Source: JAODBJ01 sp963782465 (GTDB taxonomy: Bacteria; Actinomycetota; Acidimicrobiia; IMCC26256; PALSA-610). From it: DNA of 64,000 nt. The notes beneath the pieces are model-generated. The model was not told the origin of the DNA and did no database searches. It was given only the letters and a program-made list of their open reading frames with translations. A program made the translations under genes and the position numbers. The stretch spans positions 186,001-250,000 of the forward strand of contig CAWAJR010000005.1 in NCBI GenBank assembly GCA_963782465.1, in the 5' to 3' direction. Below, in pieces: positions 1-8,741 of the stretch (its first letter is position 1; each line of letters starts with the position of its first letter).

Positions 1-795
1 CCCGACGGTTGCGGCCTGCACCGCTCGTTCCTGCGCGTCGACCAGCACGGCGTACACCTCTTGCACCTCGGGTGCCGGATCGCCGACAACGAACATCCGA
101 GTGATGTCGGAGCAGTAGCCGTTCATCGTGCCGCCGAAATCGCACAGCACGACATCTCCCGGCGCGACCACACGGTCGCCGGGCTCGTGATGGGGGCTCG
201 CCGCGTTCGCGCTCGCCGCGACGATCGCGAAGTTGGCCCGCTGATGACCGAGCGCAAGCATGCGTTCGACGAGTTCACGGTGAAGGTCGAGTTCGGTACG
301 ACCCGAGAACCGGGCAGTGCGCAGGTCGTGCGCAATCTGGTCGACGGCGTGCGCGGCACAGGTGAGCGCGTCGATCTCGGCGGCGTCCTTCACCGCGCGC
401 AACGGTCCGGTGACGGGGGACGCCCGGCGGAACTCGGTGGCCGGCATCGCCGCCTCGAGATCGAGCACGAAGCGCGCCCACGTGTGGTCGCCGATGGCGA
501 CGACGGCCGGGCGGTTCGCGAGCCGCGCGACGAGCGCAACGGGGTCGTCGGTTTCGTCCCACGGCACGATCTCGAACAGGTCGGGGCGGGCGCTCACGCG
601 TGGCGCTTCGAGTCGCGGCACGACGAGTTTCGCCTCGCCCGAACGCGGCAGGACGAACATCGTGAGCCGTTCGAGCGGCATCGCTTCGTACCCGGTGAAG
701 TACGGCAGGTCGGCCCCGACGCTCAGCATCAACACGTCGACGCCGAGGGCGTCCATGCGCGCCCGGGCGCGCTCAACCCGGTCGGCGTAGCTCAC
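1..795 (-). CDS. M24-family metallopeptidase (Xaa-Pro aminopeptidase/creatinase fold), C-terminus cut by window edge
   Basis: The gene is incomplete because its 3' end lies beyond position 1. The product opens with a creatinase-like N-terminal domain (about residues 1-130) and continues into the pita-bread peptidase domain. SPHHEPGDR carries the conserved His, and VLCDFGGTMNGYCSDITR carries two of the Asp metal ligands, spaced eleven residues apart as in the family. Family members use two metal ions to release N-terminal residues, often ahead of proline. The remaining His/Glu ligands would be in the missing part. The GTG start (795-793) overlaps the TGA of the upstream gene, so the two are probably translationally coupled. 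Substrate cannot be inferred. Confidence 0.85.
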   Translation of the reverse strand, partial: MSYADRVERARARMDALGVDVLMLSVGADLPYFTGYEAMPLERLTMFVLPRSGEAKLVVPRLEAPRVSARPDLFEIVPWDETDDPVALVARLANRPAVVAIGDHTWARFVLDLEAAMPATEFRRASPVTGPLRAVKDAAEIDALTCAAHAVDQIAHDLRTARFSGRTELDLHRELVERMLALGHQRANFAIVAASANAASPHHEPGDRVVAPGDVVLCDFGGTMNGYCSDITRMFVVGDPAPEVQEVYAVLVDAQERAVQAATVG

Positions 796-1334
796 ACGCT
801 CAGCCCCGGCAGGCCGTCGATGCTGCGCGCGTTCTTGCTCGCGCGGTACTCGGGGAGCGCGCCGTCGCCCTTGGCACGCGCCCAGTCGAGGAGGCGATCA
901 CGATCGCCTTCCAACCCCATCAACGGCACCGAGTAGCCGCACGACGTCGACACCCGTTCGACCTCGACGTCGATGATGGAGCGGCTGCCCGGCAGTTCGT
1001 CGAAGTGGCATACCAACTCGTCGTAGCCGGCGCTGCCGATCGGGTGCGCGGTGCCGCGGCCGTAGACGCGCAGGATGCGCGGGTTCCCCTGGAAGGCGCA
1101 CCACATCAAGGTGATGCGCCCGTTGTCGCGCAGGTGGGCGATCGTCTCGACACCGCTCCCGGTGAGGTCGAGGTAGGCGACGCGGCGCGGGCCGAGAACG
1201 CGAAGCGAGTCGTACCCCTTCGGCGAGAGGTTGACGTGACCACCGTTGTCCGGAGCGGTCGCGACGAAGAAGATCGGTTGTTCGGCGATCCACGAAGCGA
1301 ATTCGGCCGTGATGTCGTCGTGCACTGCACCCAT
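792..1334 (-). CDS. Pyridoxamine 5'-phosphate oxidase-like FMN-binding protein
   Basis: This 180-residue protein starts at an ATG. The N-terminal half matches the split-barrel flavin-binding family: a strand ending IFFVATA, then NLSPKGYDSLRVLG, then VAYLDLTGSGVETIAHLRDNGRITLMW. That pattern is typical of actinobacterial PNPOx-like proteins, which bind FMN or F420 as dimers. The C-terminal part, with CGYSVPLMGLEGDR, matches the form found in small uncharacterised oxidoreductases rather than true PdxH. It lies between the LipB-LipA gene and the M24 peptidase and overlaps the latter by 4 bp. Substrate is unknown, and the symbol pdxH is not justified. Confidence 0.8.
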   Translation of the reverse strand: MGAVHDDITAEFASWIAEQPIFFVATAPDNGGHVNLSPKGYDSLRVLGPRRVAYLDLTGSGVETIAHLRDNGRITLMWCAFQGNPRILRVYGRGTAHPIGSAGYDELVCHFDELPGSRSIIDVEVERVSTSCGYSVPLMGLEGDRDRLLDWARAKGDGALPEYRASKNARSIDGLPGLSV

Positions 1335-1391
1335 GCGGACAATTCTCGCAGGCCGCTGCGCCTCGCTCCGGTTCGGGCCGCGGGAATGGGT

Positions 1392-3041
1392 TCAGGCAAC
1401 GACGGAACCGGCCGTCGCGCCGGCCGCATCGCCTACGCCGGCCGCGTCGGTCGCGGCGCGGGCGTGGTACGACGAGCGCACCAGCGGCCCCGATTCCACG
1501 TGGGCGAAGCCGAGCGACTCGCCGTAGGCGCCGATCGCGGCGAACTCCTCGGGCGTCCACCATTTCACCACCGGCAGGTGGTGCGCGGTCGGGCGCAGGT
1601 ACTGACCGAGGGTGACGATGTCGACCCCGGCCCCGCGCAGATCGGCGAGCGCGCCCCGTACCTCGTCGCCGGTTTCCCCCATGCCGAGAATGAGCCCCGA
1701 CTTGGTGACGAGCCCGGCGTTCTTCGCCCGGGCCAGCACCGACAACGAACGCGCGTAGCCGGCCGAGGGTCGAGCCGCGCGTTGGAGGCGCGCGACCGTC
1801 TCCAGGTTGTGGTTCAACACGTCGGGGCGGGCGTCGAAAATCGCCGCGAGGGAGGCGTCGTCGCCACGGCAGTCGGAGATGAGCAATTCGATACGGGTGA
1901 GCGGGCTGAGCGCACGGATCTCGCGCACGGTCTCGGCGAAGGCGTGCGCGCCGCCGTCGGGGAGGTCGTCGCGCGCCACGCAGGTGACAACCACGTGCGC
2001 GAGGCCGAGTTCGCGGGTCGCCTCGGCGACGCGCCTCGGTTCGTCGGGATCGACCGGGAGCGGCTTACGGGTGTCGACCAGGCAGAAACCGCACGCCCGG
2101 GTACAACGATCGCCGAGGATCATGAACGTCGCGGTGCGATCGGCCCAGCATTCGTAGATGTTGGGGCAACCGGCCTCCTCACACACCGTGTGAAGGCCGC
2201 GGTCGCGCATGATCTGCTTCAGCTCGTAGTAGCCGTCGTCGAACCGGGCGCGCACGCGCATCCACTCGGGCCTGCGCCCGGCAACTTCCGGCGACTCGAC
2301 CCCCGCTTCGGCAAGGCGGCCGAGCAGGCGCACGGGCGCGTTCCCGTCGATCGCACCTCGGGTGAACGCCGACAGGTCGGAGGGCGACTCGCGCCATACG
2401 ACGTCTTGGCGGTCGACGTCGTCGTGACCGAACGAGGCCGCGAAGCGGGCGACGACGCGATCGACCACTTCGCGCCGGTCGGGTGCCTCACCGAGTAACG
2501 CCGCCATCGACGTGACACCACGGTCGGCGATCCCGCACGGGACGATGTTGCCGAACATCGACAGATCGGGTTCGACGTTGAGCGCGAAGCCGTGCCGGGT
2601 GCGACCGCGGGCGACGCGCACGCCGATCGCCGCGATCTTCTCGTCGCCGACCCACACGCCCGTGTACCCCTTCGACGTCGTGGCGCCGATACCGAAATCG
2701 GCCAGCACCTCGATCAGTACCGACTCGAGCCGGCGCACGTAGGCGACGACATCGCGCTGGCCTGCTCGCCATTCGGCGAGCGAGATGATCGGGTAGCCGA
2801 CGAGCTGACCGGGCCCGTGGTAGGTGACGTCGCCACCGCGGTCGACCGTGCGCAATTCGGCACCGACCGAGGCCGGGTCGACGAGGACGTGCGCGGGGTC
2901 GGCGCTCGAACCGAGCGTGTAGACGTGCGGGTGCTCGAGGAGCAAGAGGTAGTCGTCGGCGGAACGTTCGTGCAACGCGCGTTGCAAGGCGTCGGCTTCC
3001 GCGTACGGGACGCGGCCCAGCCAGCGCGCCCGCAACGTCAC
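1392..3041 (-). CDS. lipB/lipA: Fused lipoyl(octanoyl) transferase LipB - lipoyl synthase LipA
   Basis: One uninterrupted reading frame of 549 codons encodes both lipoylation enzymes. Residues about 1-215 are LipB, which moves octanoyl from acyl carrier protein to the target lysine: HPHVYTLG, the GGDVTYHGPGQLVGYP motif, the lysine in EKIAAIG and the nucleophile Cys in VPCGIADRGVTSM are all present. Residues about 235-549 are LipA, a radical-SAM enzyme that inserts two sulfurs: auxiliary-cluster cysteines in CEEAGCPNIYEC, the SAM-cluster motif CTRACGFC, and the C-terminal RSSYHA serine. GTG at 3041 is preceded by GAGGAA and lies 10 nt after the E2 stop codon. The joint falls at roughly 2290-2370, with no stop codon between the domains. 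The lipoylated E2 and E3 genes lie directly upstream. Confidence 0.93.
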   Translation of the reverse strand: MTLRARWLGRVPYAEADALQRALHERSADDYLLLLEHPHVYTLGSSADPAHVLVDPASVGAELRTVDRGGDVTYHGPGQLVGYPIISLAEWRAGQRDVVAYVRRLESVLIEVLADFGIGATTSKGYTGVWVGDEKIAAIGVRVARGRTRHGFALNVEPDLSMFGNIVPCGIADRGVTSMAALLGEAPDRREVVDRVVARFAASFGHDDVDRQDVVWRESPSDLSAFTRGAIDGNAPVRLLGRLAEAGVESPEVAGRRPEWMRVRARFDDGYYELKQIMRDRGLHTVCEEAGCPNIYECWADRTATFMILGDRCTRACGFCLVDTRKPLPVDPDEPRRVAEATRELGLAHVVVTCVARDDLPDGGAHAFAETVREIRALSPLTRIELLISDCRGDDASLAAIFDARPDVLNHNLETVARLQRAARPSAGYARSLSVLARAKNAGLVTKSGLILGMGETGDEVRGALADLRGAGVDIVTLGQYLRPTAHHLPVVKWWTPEEFAAIGAYGESLGFAHVESGPLVRSSYHARAATDAAGVGDAAGATAGSVVA

Positions 3042-3051
3042 GGCAAGTTCC

Positions 3052-4457
3052 TCACGCGAGTTCGGCTTCCCAATCGCGCGTTTCCAGCACCTCGCGCGTC
3101 TCGTTGAGGAACGACGCCGCGTAGGCGCCGTCGAACGCGCGGTGGTCCCACGCCAGCGCGAGCACGCCGACGTGGTGGATCGCGATCGTGTCTTCGCCGT
3201 CGGGGCCCTCGACCACGACCGGTCGCTTGCGCACGGCATCGGTCGAGAGGATCCCCACCTGCGGCTGGTTGATGACCGGCAGGGTGAGCGTCGTGCCGAA
3301 CGGTCCCATGTTGGTGATGGTGAACGTGCCCCCGACCACTTCGTCGGGCGAGAGCTGCTTGTTCTTCGAACGCTGCGCAAGGTCACGGATCTCGCGCGCG
3401 ATCAGCCGGAGGCGCTTCCCGTCGGCGTTACGGATCACCGGCGCGACGAGCCCGTGGAAGTCGAGGTCGACGGCGATCCCGAGGTTGAGGTCGCGGTGCA
3501 CGATCAAGCTGTCGCCTTCGACACTCGCGTTGACATTCGGGTAGTCGTGCACGACGTCGGAGACGGCCCGCACGATGAACGGCAGGTAGGTGAGCGAGAA
3601 GCCTTCTTCGGCTCTCCACTCCGCCTGGTTCGCCCGCCGGGCCCGTTCGATGCGTTCGAAGTCGACTTCGACCGATGTGTACACGTGGGCGCTGGTCGCT
3701 TTCGAGCGCACCATGTGCTCGGCGGTGCGGCGCCGGATGTTGTCGAACGGGACCACCGTGTCGCCGGCCGCGCGGCCCGGCACGGGCGCGGCGGTCGGGG
3801 CGGGCGCGGCGGTCGGGGCCGGCGGAGCGGTCGACGCGGGCGGCGGGCCGGGGCCGGCGCGGCCGGTGCGACTGGTGCCGCCGTTGCGCCGCCGCGCTTG
3901 GCCGCGGCGAGGACGTCGTTGCGGGTGATGCGCCCGCCCTCCCCGGTCCCGTTGATCTGCGCGGGATCGAGGCCGGTCTCCGCGATCAGGCGCCGCACGA
4001 GCGGCGACGTGACGAGACCGTTGCCACCGCCGGCCGCGGCGGGCGCGGCGGGCGGCGCCGGTGGCGCCTCGGGAGCCGGTGGCGGTGCCTGTGCCCGCAC
4101 GGGTTCGGGTGCGGGCGGTGGCGGCGCGGCGGCGGGCGCGGGCGGCGGTGGTGCGGCGGGGGCCGGCGCCGGGGGCTCGGCGGCGACGGGAGCCGGTTCG
4201 GCCGCGGGTGGTGCGGCGGCGCCGGCCTCGCCACCGATCACCGCGAGGCGGGCGCCGACGGGCACCGTCTCGCCCTCTGGCACGAGAATCTCGCTGACCA
4301 CGCCGGCGCTCGGCGCGGGCACTTCGGAGTCGACCTTGTCGGTCGACACCTCGAAGAGTGGCTCGTCGGCCTGGACCTGCTCTCCGACCTGCTTGAACCA
4401 CCGGGTGATCGTTCCTTCGGTCACCGTCTCGCCGAGTTGCGGCATCGTGACGTCCAC
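3052..4457 (-). CDS. sucB: Dihydrolipoamide acyltransferase (E2) of a 2-oxoacid dehydrogenase complex, apparent frameshift
   Basis: The E2 core protein carries acyl groups on a lipoyl arm. The N-terminal lipoyl domain has the lysine in STDKVDSEVPAPSAG. A long Ala/Pro linker follows, then an E3-binding domain (TSPLVRRLIAETGLDP, GGRITRNDVL), a second Ala/Pro linker, and the acyltransferase domain ending with the DHRAFDG active-site motif. The domains fall in two frames: the first three are in the frame of the GTG start at 4457 (behind GGAGGAA), the catalytic domain in another. A single missing base in the second low-complexity linker, near 3840-3880, restores one frame. I infer an assembly indel and annotate the gene as whole. 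Substrate class (2-oxoglutarate or pyruvate) cannot be fixed from sequence. Confidence 0.85.
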
Positions 4458-4481
4458 GGTTCCTCCGGGTCAGCAGTCATG

Positions 4482-4526
4482 ACGTGCGTCGATAGCTATC
4501 GCTATGCGATAGCTATCGACGCACGT
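4482..4526. repeat. Perfect 45-bp palindromic element, copy 1
   Basis: Two 20-nt arms (4482-4501 and 4507-4526) are exact reverse complements separated by a 5-nt loop, CTATG. The element lies in the 89-bp gap between lpdA and the E2 gene. A related element of exactly the same length, 34 of 45 positions identical, is at 21329-21373. It lacks a T-tract, so a simple intrinsic terminator is not obvious. Possible roles are a REP-like mobile palindrome or an mRNA stabiliser/processing hairpin. Confidence 0.85.
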
Positions 4527-4546
4527 GTTCGATCGGCACACATCGG

Positions 4547-5953
4547 TCATCCGTGCAGGCTTCGACCGGTGAGGGCGAGCAGCGACTCGCCGAAGTTCTC
4601 CGACAGGGTCGGGTGCGCGTGGACCAGGAGACCGAGATCGGCCGGTGTCGCCTCCCAGTTCACGGAGAGGTACCCCTCGGCCATCAGCTCGGTCGCCCAC
4701 GGGCCGGCGATGTGCACGCCGAGCACGGGGCCGTCCTTCTCGGCGACGACCTTCACCATGCCTTCGGTCTCGCCGATGATCAGCGCGCGACCGTTGCCGC
4801 CCCACCGGTGCACCGAGGTGACGACCTCGTAGCCGCGCTCGGTCGCCTGCGCCTCGGTGAGACCGCAGAAACCCACTTCGGGGTGGCAGTAGATGCCCCA
4901 CGGGACCTTGTCGTACTCGATCGGCAGCGGGTTCTCACCGAGGATCGTCTTGATCGCGACGATCGCTTCCGCGAAAGCGACGTGCGCGAGTTGCGGCGTG
5001 GCGACGAGGTCGCCGACCGCGTAGACGCCGTCGACGCTCGTGCGCATGTTGCCGTCGACCGCGACGAAGCCACGCTCGTCGACCTTCACGCCCGCTTCCT
5101 CGAAGCCGTTCCCGTCGCTCAGCGGGCGACGGCCGACGCTCACGACGATCGCGTCGACCGTAAGCGCCTGCGCACCGCTCTTGTTCTCGTACTGCAGTTC
5201 GATACCGGCGCCGGTGCGGGCGGCCGCGCCGACCTTGACCCCGGTCTCGATCTTCACGCCCCGCTTGGTGAACGCGCGCGCGACGACCTGGGCGACCTGC
5301 TGGTCGACGCCGGTGAGCACTTGGGGCAGCGCTTCGAGCAGCGTGACGTCGCTGCCCGCGTCGACGAGGAACGATGCGAACTCACAACCGATCGCACCGC
5401 CACCGATGACGACGACCCGTTCCGGCACCTCGGGCAGTTCGAGGACATGGTCGGACGACAGGACCCGCTCACCGTCGAAGTCGAGGCCGGGCAACGCACG
5501 CGGCGCGGAACCCGTCGCGAGGACGACGTTGCGCCCGCGCACTTCACGCCGGCTGCCTTCGGGCGTGTCGACGAGGATGGCATGACCGTCGGCCGACAGC
5601 GCGCCGCGGCCGGCGACGACGGTGACCTTGCGTCCCTTGAGCAGGGATTCGAGGCCGTTCGTGAGCTTGTCGATGACCTGGTGCTTGCGCTGGTGGCTCG
5701 TCGGCAGGTCGAGCGACGGGTCGGTGGTACGGACACCGAACTCGCCCGCGCCGCGAATGGTGCGCAGGACCTCGGCGGTCTGGAGCAACTCCTTGGCCGG
5801 GATACACCCTCGGTGCAGGCACGTGCCGCCCACGCGTTGAGCCTCGACCATGGCGACGGAAAGGCCCGCCGATGCCCCGTAGAGCGCGGCGGCGTAGCCA
5901 CCGGGACCACCGCCGAGCACGACAACATCGAATTCCTCAGCCGTTGGACTCAC
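4547..5953 (-). CDS. lpdA: Dihydrolipoyl dehydrogenase (E3)
   Basis: This 468-residue flavoprotein reoxidises dihydrolipoamide on E2 and passes electrons to NAD+. Visible features in order: FAD-binding GGGPGGYAAA near residue 14, the redox disulfide in GGTCLHRGCIPAK, the second dinucleotide fold VVVIGGGAIGCEFASF, the FAD motif VYAVGDL, and the C-terminal HAHPTLSE containing the catalytic His-Glu pair. The length is normal for the family. The usual CLNVGCIPSK is replaced by CLHRGCIPAK, which leaves both cysteines intact. It starts with GTG and is the first gene of a block continuing through E2 and LipB-LipA, so the whole lipoate-dependent core is probably co-expressed. Confidence 0.95.
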   Translation of the reverse strand: MSPTAEEFDVVVLGGGPGGYAAALYGASAGLSVAMVEAQRVGGTCLHRGCIPAKELLQTAEVLRTIRGAGEFGVRTTDPSLDLPTSHQRKHQVIDKLTNGLESLLKGRKVTVVAGRGALSADGHAILVDTPEGSRREVRGRNVVLATGSAPRALPGLDFDGERVLSSDHVLELPEVPERVVVIGGGAIGCEFASFLVDAGSDVTLLEALPQVLTGVDQQVAQVVARAFTKRGVKIETGVKVGAAARTGAGIELQYENKSGAQALTVDAIVVSVGRRPLSDGNGFEEAGVKVDERGFVAVDGNMRTSVDGVYAVGDLVATPQLAHVAFAEAIVAIKTILGENPLPIEYDKVPWGIYCHPEVGFCGLTEAQATERGYEVVTSVHRWGGNGRALIIGETEGMVKVVAEKDGPVLGVHIAGPWATELMAEGYLSVNWEATPADLGLLVHAHPTLSENFGESLLALTGRSLHG

Positions 5954-5981
5954 CTCATCCGGATCGGCAACGAACGGTTCG

Positions 5982-6015
5982 CAAGCAGGTTCTCACCCTG
6001 TTCAACACCTGCTTG
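5982..6015. repeat. Inverted repeat upstream of lpdA
   Basis: Arms CAAGCAGGT (5982-5990) and ACCTGCTTG (6007-6015) are perfect 9-bp reverse complements with a 16-nt spacer. They lie 29 bp upstream of the lpdA start, in the untranslated part of the 354-bp gap between lpdA and ubiA. The position fits a protein operator or a 5'-leader hairpin for lpdA. There is no T-run. The rest of the gap (6128-6307) shows only a possible promoter ahead of ubiA. Confidence 0.45.
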
Positions 6016-6037
6016 TTCCCGTGCTTCCTGTTCCCAC

Positions 6038-6127
6038 TCAAGCCACGAGCAGAACCTGGACGGCAAACGCGACGAGGATCGCGAGGCCGGTGAGCGCGGC
6101 GAGAATCAGCAGGGTACGAGTACTCAC
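6038..6127 (-). CDS. Possible 29-residue single-span membrane peptide
   Basis: A short minus-strand frame starts with GTG at 6127 and encodes VSTRTLL followed by an almost entirely hydrophobic stretch ending in LLVA and a stop. This would be one transmembrane helix with a short positively charged N-terminus. It lies upstream of lpdA in the same orientation. No strong ribosome site is visible, only a weak purine run, so translation is uncertain. I do not recognise a family. Confidence 0.35.
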   Translation of the reverse strand: MSTRTLLILAALTGLAILVAFAVQVLLVA

Positions 6128-6286
6128 GGATTGAAGATACCGGCAGCGACAATTCGGACGACGTACAGCACTACAGTCACGCGGGCCGGCACCGCGCGTG
6201 GCAATTCTCGAATCGGGTCGCGGCGAGTGCCACCGAACGTGGCCCACCCGGAGGTACCGCGGCGGCGGCAACGCTCCCGCCACTCG

Positions 6287-6292
6287 TAGGAT
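6287..6292 (+). promoter_or_regulatory. Possible -10 element ahead of ubiA
   Basis: TAGGAT lies 15 nt before the ATG of the DPA cluster, in the only non-coding space upstream of that cluster. No clear -35 hexamer is seen. This is a weak call based on position and resemblance to actinobacterial -10 boxes. Confidence 0.3.
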
Positions 6293-6307
6293 TGCCCACT
6301 CGGGACC

Positions 6308-7273
6308 ATGGAATTGCGAAACCTTGCTCGGCAGCAGTCAGCGCGACCAACACCCGTGACGGGAACCGACGCCGCGGCCGTGCCGGCGGCCCCGCCCCCC
6401 ACCTCGGGGATCGGTGCGTTCGTCCGTCTCGCACGCCCGAAACAGTGGTTGAAGAACGTGCTCGTCGTCGCCGCGCCCGGCGCGGCGGGGGTCCTCACCC
6501 AGGGCACGCCGTTGTTCAAGACCGCGATCGCGTTCGTGTGTTTCTGCCTCGCGGCGAGCGGCACCTACTACATCAACGATGCCCTCGACGTCGAGGCCGA
6601 CCGGCTCCATCCGAGGAAGCGGATGCGGCCGATCGCGGCGGGCGCGATCTCGGTCCGGGCGGCCACCATCGGTGGCGTGGCGCTGATCCTCGCGGCGGTC
6701 GGGCTTTCGTTCGCCGCACGCTGGGAACTCGCGGTCGTCGTCGGCAGTTACCTCGCCCTCACCGTGGCGTACAGCGCGTGGTTGAAGAACGAGGCGGTCA
6801 TCGACCTTGCGGCGGTCGCCGCGGGGTTCGTGTTGCGCATGATTGCCGGCGGGGTCGCCGTCGGTGTGCCGATCTCGTTCTGGTTCTTGATCGTCGCGGC
6901 GTCGGGGTCGCTGTTCATGGTCACCGGCAAGCGTCACGCGGAGATGCTGGAACTCGGCGACGACGCGGGCGATCACCGCCGGGCACTCGACGTCTACTCG
7001 CACGCCTTCCTCAGCTACGTACGCGCCGTCTCGTCGAGTGTCGCGATCCTCGCGTACTGCCTGTGGGCCTTCGAGAAGTCGGAACCGGTGGGGCAGCCGA
7101 TCTGGTTCCAACTGTCGATCGTGCCGTTCGTCATCGCAGTGTTCCGCTACGCGTTGCTGCTCGAACAGGGCAAGGGTGGCGCGCCGGAAGAGCTGGTGCT
7201 GTCGGACCGCACGCTGCAGGTGCTCGGGCTCGCGTGGTTGGTCCTCTTCGCGATCGCGGTGCATGGCTCCTAG
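6308..7273 (+). CDS. ubiA: Decaprenyl-phosphate phosphoribosyltransferase (UbiA family)
   Basis: This polytopic membrane enzyme of 321 residues transfers phosphoribose from PRPP to a polyprenyl phosphate, the first committed step to DPA. After a 30-residue soluble N-terminus come RPKQWLKN, the metal/diphosphate motif NDALDVEADRLHP and the second loop AYSAWLKNEAVIDL, all characteristic of the DPPR-synthase branch of the UbiA superfamily. About eight to nine membrane helices are apparent. The ATG at 6308 is preceded by GGGA. The 3' end overlaps dprE1 by 11 bp, and dprE2 follows, so the three form one pathway operon. The order differs from mycobacteria, where these genes lie among the arabinosyltransferases. 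Confidence 0.92.
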   Translation: MELRNLARQQSARPTPVTGTDAAAVPAAPPPTSGIGAFVRLARPKQWLKNVLVVAAPGAAGVLTQGTPLFKTAIAFVCFCLAASGTYYINDALDVEADRLHPRKRMRPIAAGAISVRAATIGGVALILAAVGLSFAARWELAVVVGSYLALTVAYSAWLKNEAVIDLAAVAAGFVLRMIAGGVAVGVPISFWFLIVAASGSLFMVTGKRHAEMLELGDDAGDHRRALDVYSHAFLSYVRAVSSSVAILAYCLWAFEKSEPVGQPIWFQLSIVPFVIAVFRYALLLEQGKGGAPEELVLSDRTLQVLGLAWLVLFAIAVHGS

Positions 7274-8741
7274 GCGGAGCCCGGACGCGAGCGTCCCGGT
7301 CGACGGCACCGTCGAGACGCTGCTGTCGGGGTGGGGCCGCACCGCGCCGACCCGAGCCGGCGTATGGGCACCGCGGCGCGCCGAAGAGGTCGCCGGTCGC
7401 CTCGACCTCATCGCGCGCCAGCCCGGCAGTCGCGGCGTCGTCGCGCGGGGGCTCGGCCGCAGCTACGGCGACGCGGCGCAGAACGCCGGCGGCACCGTGG
7501 TGCTCGCGACCGGGCTCAACCGTGTCCTCGAGCTCGACGTGGAGAAGGGGCTCCTCACCGCCGAAGCCGGCGTGAGCCTCGACACGCTCCTCCGCGTGCT
7601 CGTACCGCTCGGTTGGTTCCCCATGGTCGTGCCGGGCACTCGTTACGTCACGCTCGGCGGCGCCGTCGCGTCCGACATCCACGGCAAGTTCCGCCACGGC
7701 ACGTTTTCCGACTACGTGCATGCGCTCTCGCTCGTCACCCCCGGCCGCGGCGTGGTTCGCACCGGCCCCGACCGGGAACCCGGCGTGTTCTGGGCGACGA
7801 CCGGTGGCATGGGGCTCACGGGTGTGGTCACCGACGTGAGCATGCAGCTGCAACCGATCGAGTCGTCGCGCATGCTCGTCGACACCGAGCGCACCACCGA
7901 CGTCGACGACTGCATGGCGCGCATGATGGCGAACGACAACGAGTACCAGTACTCCGTGGCGTGGATCGACTGCCTCGCCACCGGCAAGCACCTCGGGCGC
8001 TCCGTGCTGACGCGGGGCAACCACGCGACACTCGACGACCTGCCACCCGACGACCGCACCGCGCCGAGCGTCTACTCGCCGCGCAGCCTCGTGCCGGCGC
8101 TGCCATGGGTGCCGGGCGGTTTGCTCAACCCGCTCACGGTGCGCGCGTTCAACGAGGTGTGGTTCCGCAAGGCGCCGAAGTTCCGCCAGGGCGAGCTCCA
8201 GGGCATCACCGGTTTCTTCTTCCCGCTCGACGGCGTCACCGCATGGAACCGCATCTACGGGCGCCGCGGCTTCCTCCAGTACCAATACGTCGTCCCGTAC
8301 GGGGCCGAACACGTCGTTCGGGAATCGCTCGAACGGTTCAGCCGGCAGAAGGCGACGTCGTTCCTCGCGGTACTGAAACGTTTCGAGCATCGCGGCACCG
8401 GTGGCATGTCGTTCGTGACGCCCGGCTGGACCCTCGCGCTCGACATCGCCGCCGACCGACCCGGGTTGGTCGAACTGCTCGACGGTCTCGACGAGCTCGT
8501 GGCGGGTGCGGGCGGCCGCGTCTATCTCACGAAAGACTCACGCCTGCGGCCCGAACTGCTACCGGCGATGTACCCCGAACTCGACCAGTGGCGGGAGCAG
8601 CGTGCCGCGCTCGACCCGGCCCACATCCTGCACAGCGACCTCGACCGCCGCCTCGGGCTCTCGGCCGGGCCGCGCCCGCTGACAACGGAGCCGACGCAGA
8701 CCAAGATGACGCAGCCGACGGTGGAGGCACGAACGGAATGA
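7263..8741 (+). CDS. dprE1: Decaprenylphosphoryl-beta-D-ribose 2'-oxidase
   Basis: This 492-residue flavoenzyme oxidises the 2'-OH of decaprenylphosphoryl ribose, and DprE2 then reduces the keto intermediate to the arabinose epimer. The FAD-binding PCMH-type domain shows GLGRSYGDAA, GTRYVTLGGAVASDIHGK and TTGGMGLTG. The C-terminal substrate domain has LKRFEHRGTGGMSFVTPGWTL, with the active-site lysine in VYLTKDSRL. The ATG at 7263 lies inside the end of ubiA. By alignment of GWTLALDI with mycobacterial GWNICVDF, the cysteine attacked by benzothiazinone inhibitors is alanine here. The alignment is by eye over a short motif. Confidence 0.93.
   Translation: MAPRRSPDASVPVDGTVETLLSGWGRTAPTRAGVWAPRRAEEVAGRLDLIARQPGSRGVVARGLGRSYGDAAQNAGGTVVLATGLNRVLELDVEKGLLTAEAGVSLDTLLRVLVPLGWFPMVVPGTRYVTLGGAVASDIHGKFRHGTFSDYVHALSLVTPGRGVVRTGPDREPGVFWATTGGMGLTGVVTDVSMQLQPIESSRMLVDTERTTDVDDCMARMMANDNEYQYSVAWIDCLATGKHLGRSVLTRGNHATLDDLPPDDRTAPSVYSPRSLVPALPWVPGGLLNPLTVRAFNEVWFRKAPKFRQGELQGITGFFFPLDGVTAWNRIYGRRGFLQYQYVVPYGAEHVVRESLERFSRQKATSFLAVLKRFEHRGTGGMSFVTPGWTLALDIAADRPGLVELLDGLDELVAGAGGRVYLTKDSRLRPELLPAMYPELDQWREQRAALDPAHILHSDLDRRLGLSAGPRPLTTEPTQTKMTQPTVEARTE

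Noticed and set aside
61..936. Long plus-strand open frame opposite the M24 peptidase, and many similar open frames opposite real genes
   Set aside because: They are Arg/Ala/Pro-rich shadows with no recognisable domain. The opposite strand carries clear catalytic motifs and coupled starts.
792..1334. pdxH (pyridoxamine 5'-phosphate oxidase proper)
   Set aside because: Only the general split-barrel flavin-binding pattern is present; the C-terminal PdxH signature is not seen.
4482..4526. Phage or integron attachment site
   Set aside because: No integrase, attC-like pairing or mobile genes nearby; the second copy sits in the same kind of intergenic position, which suits a REP-like element.
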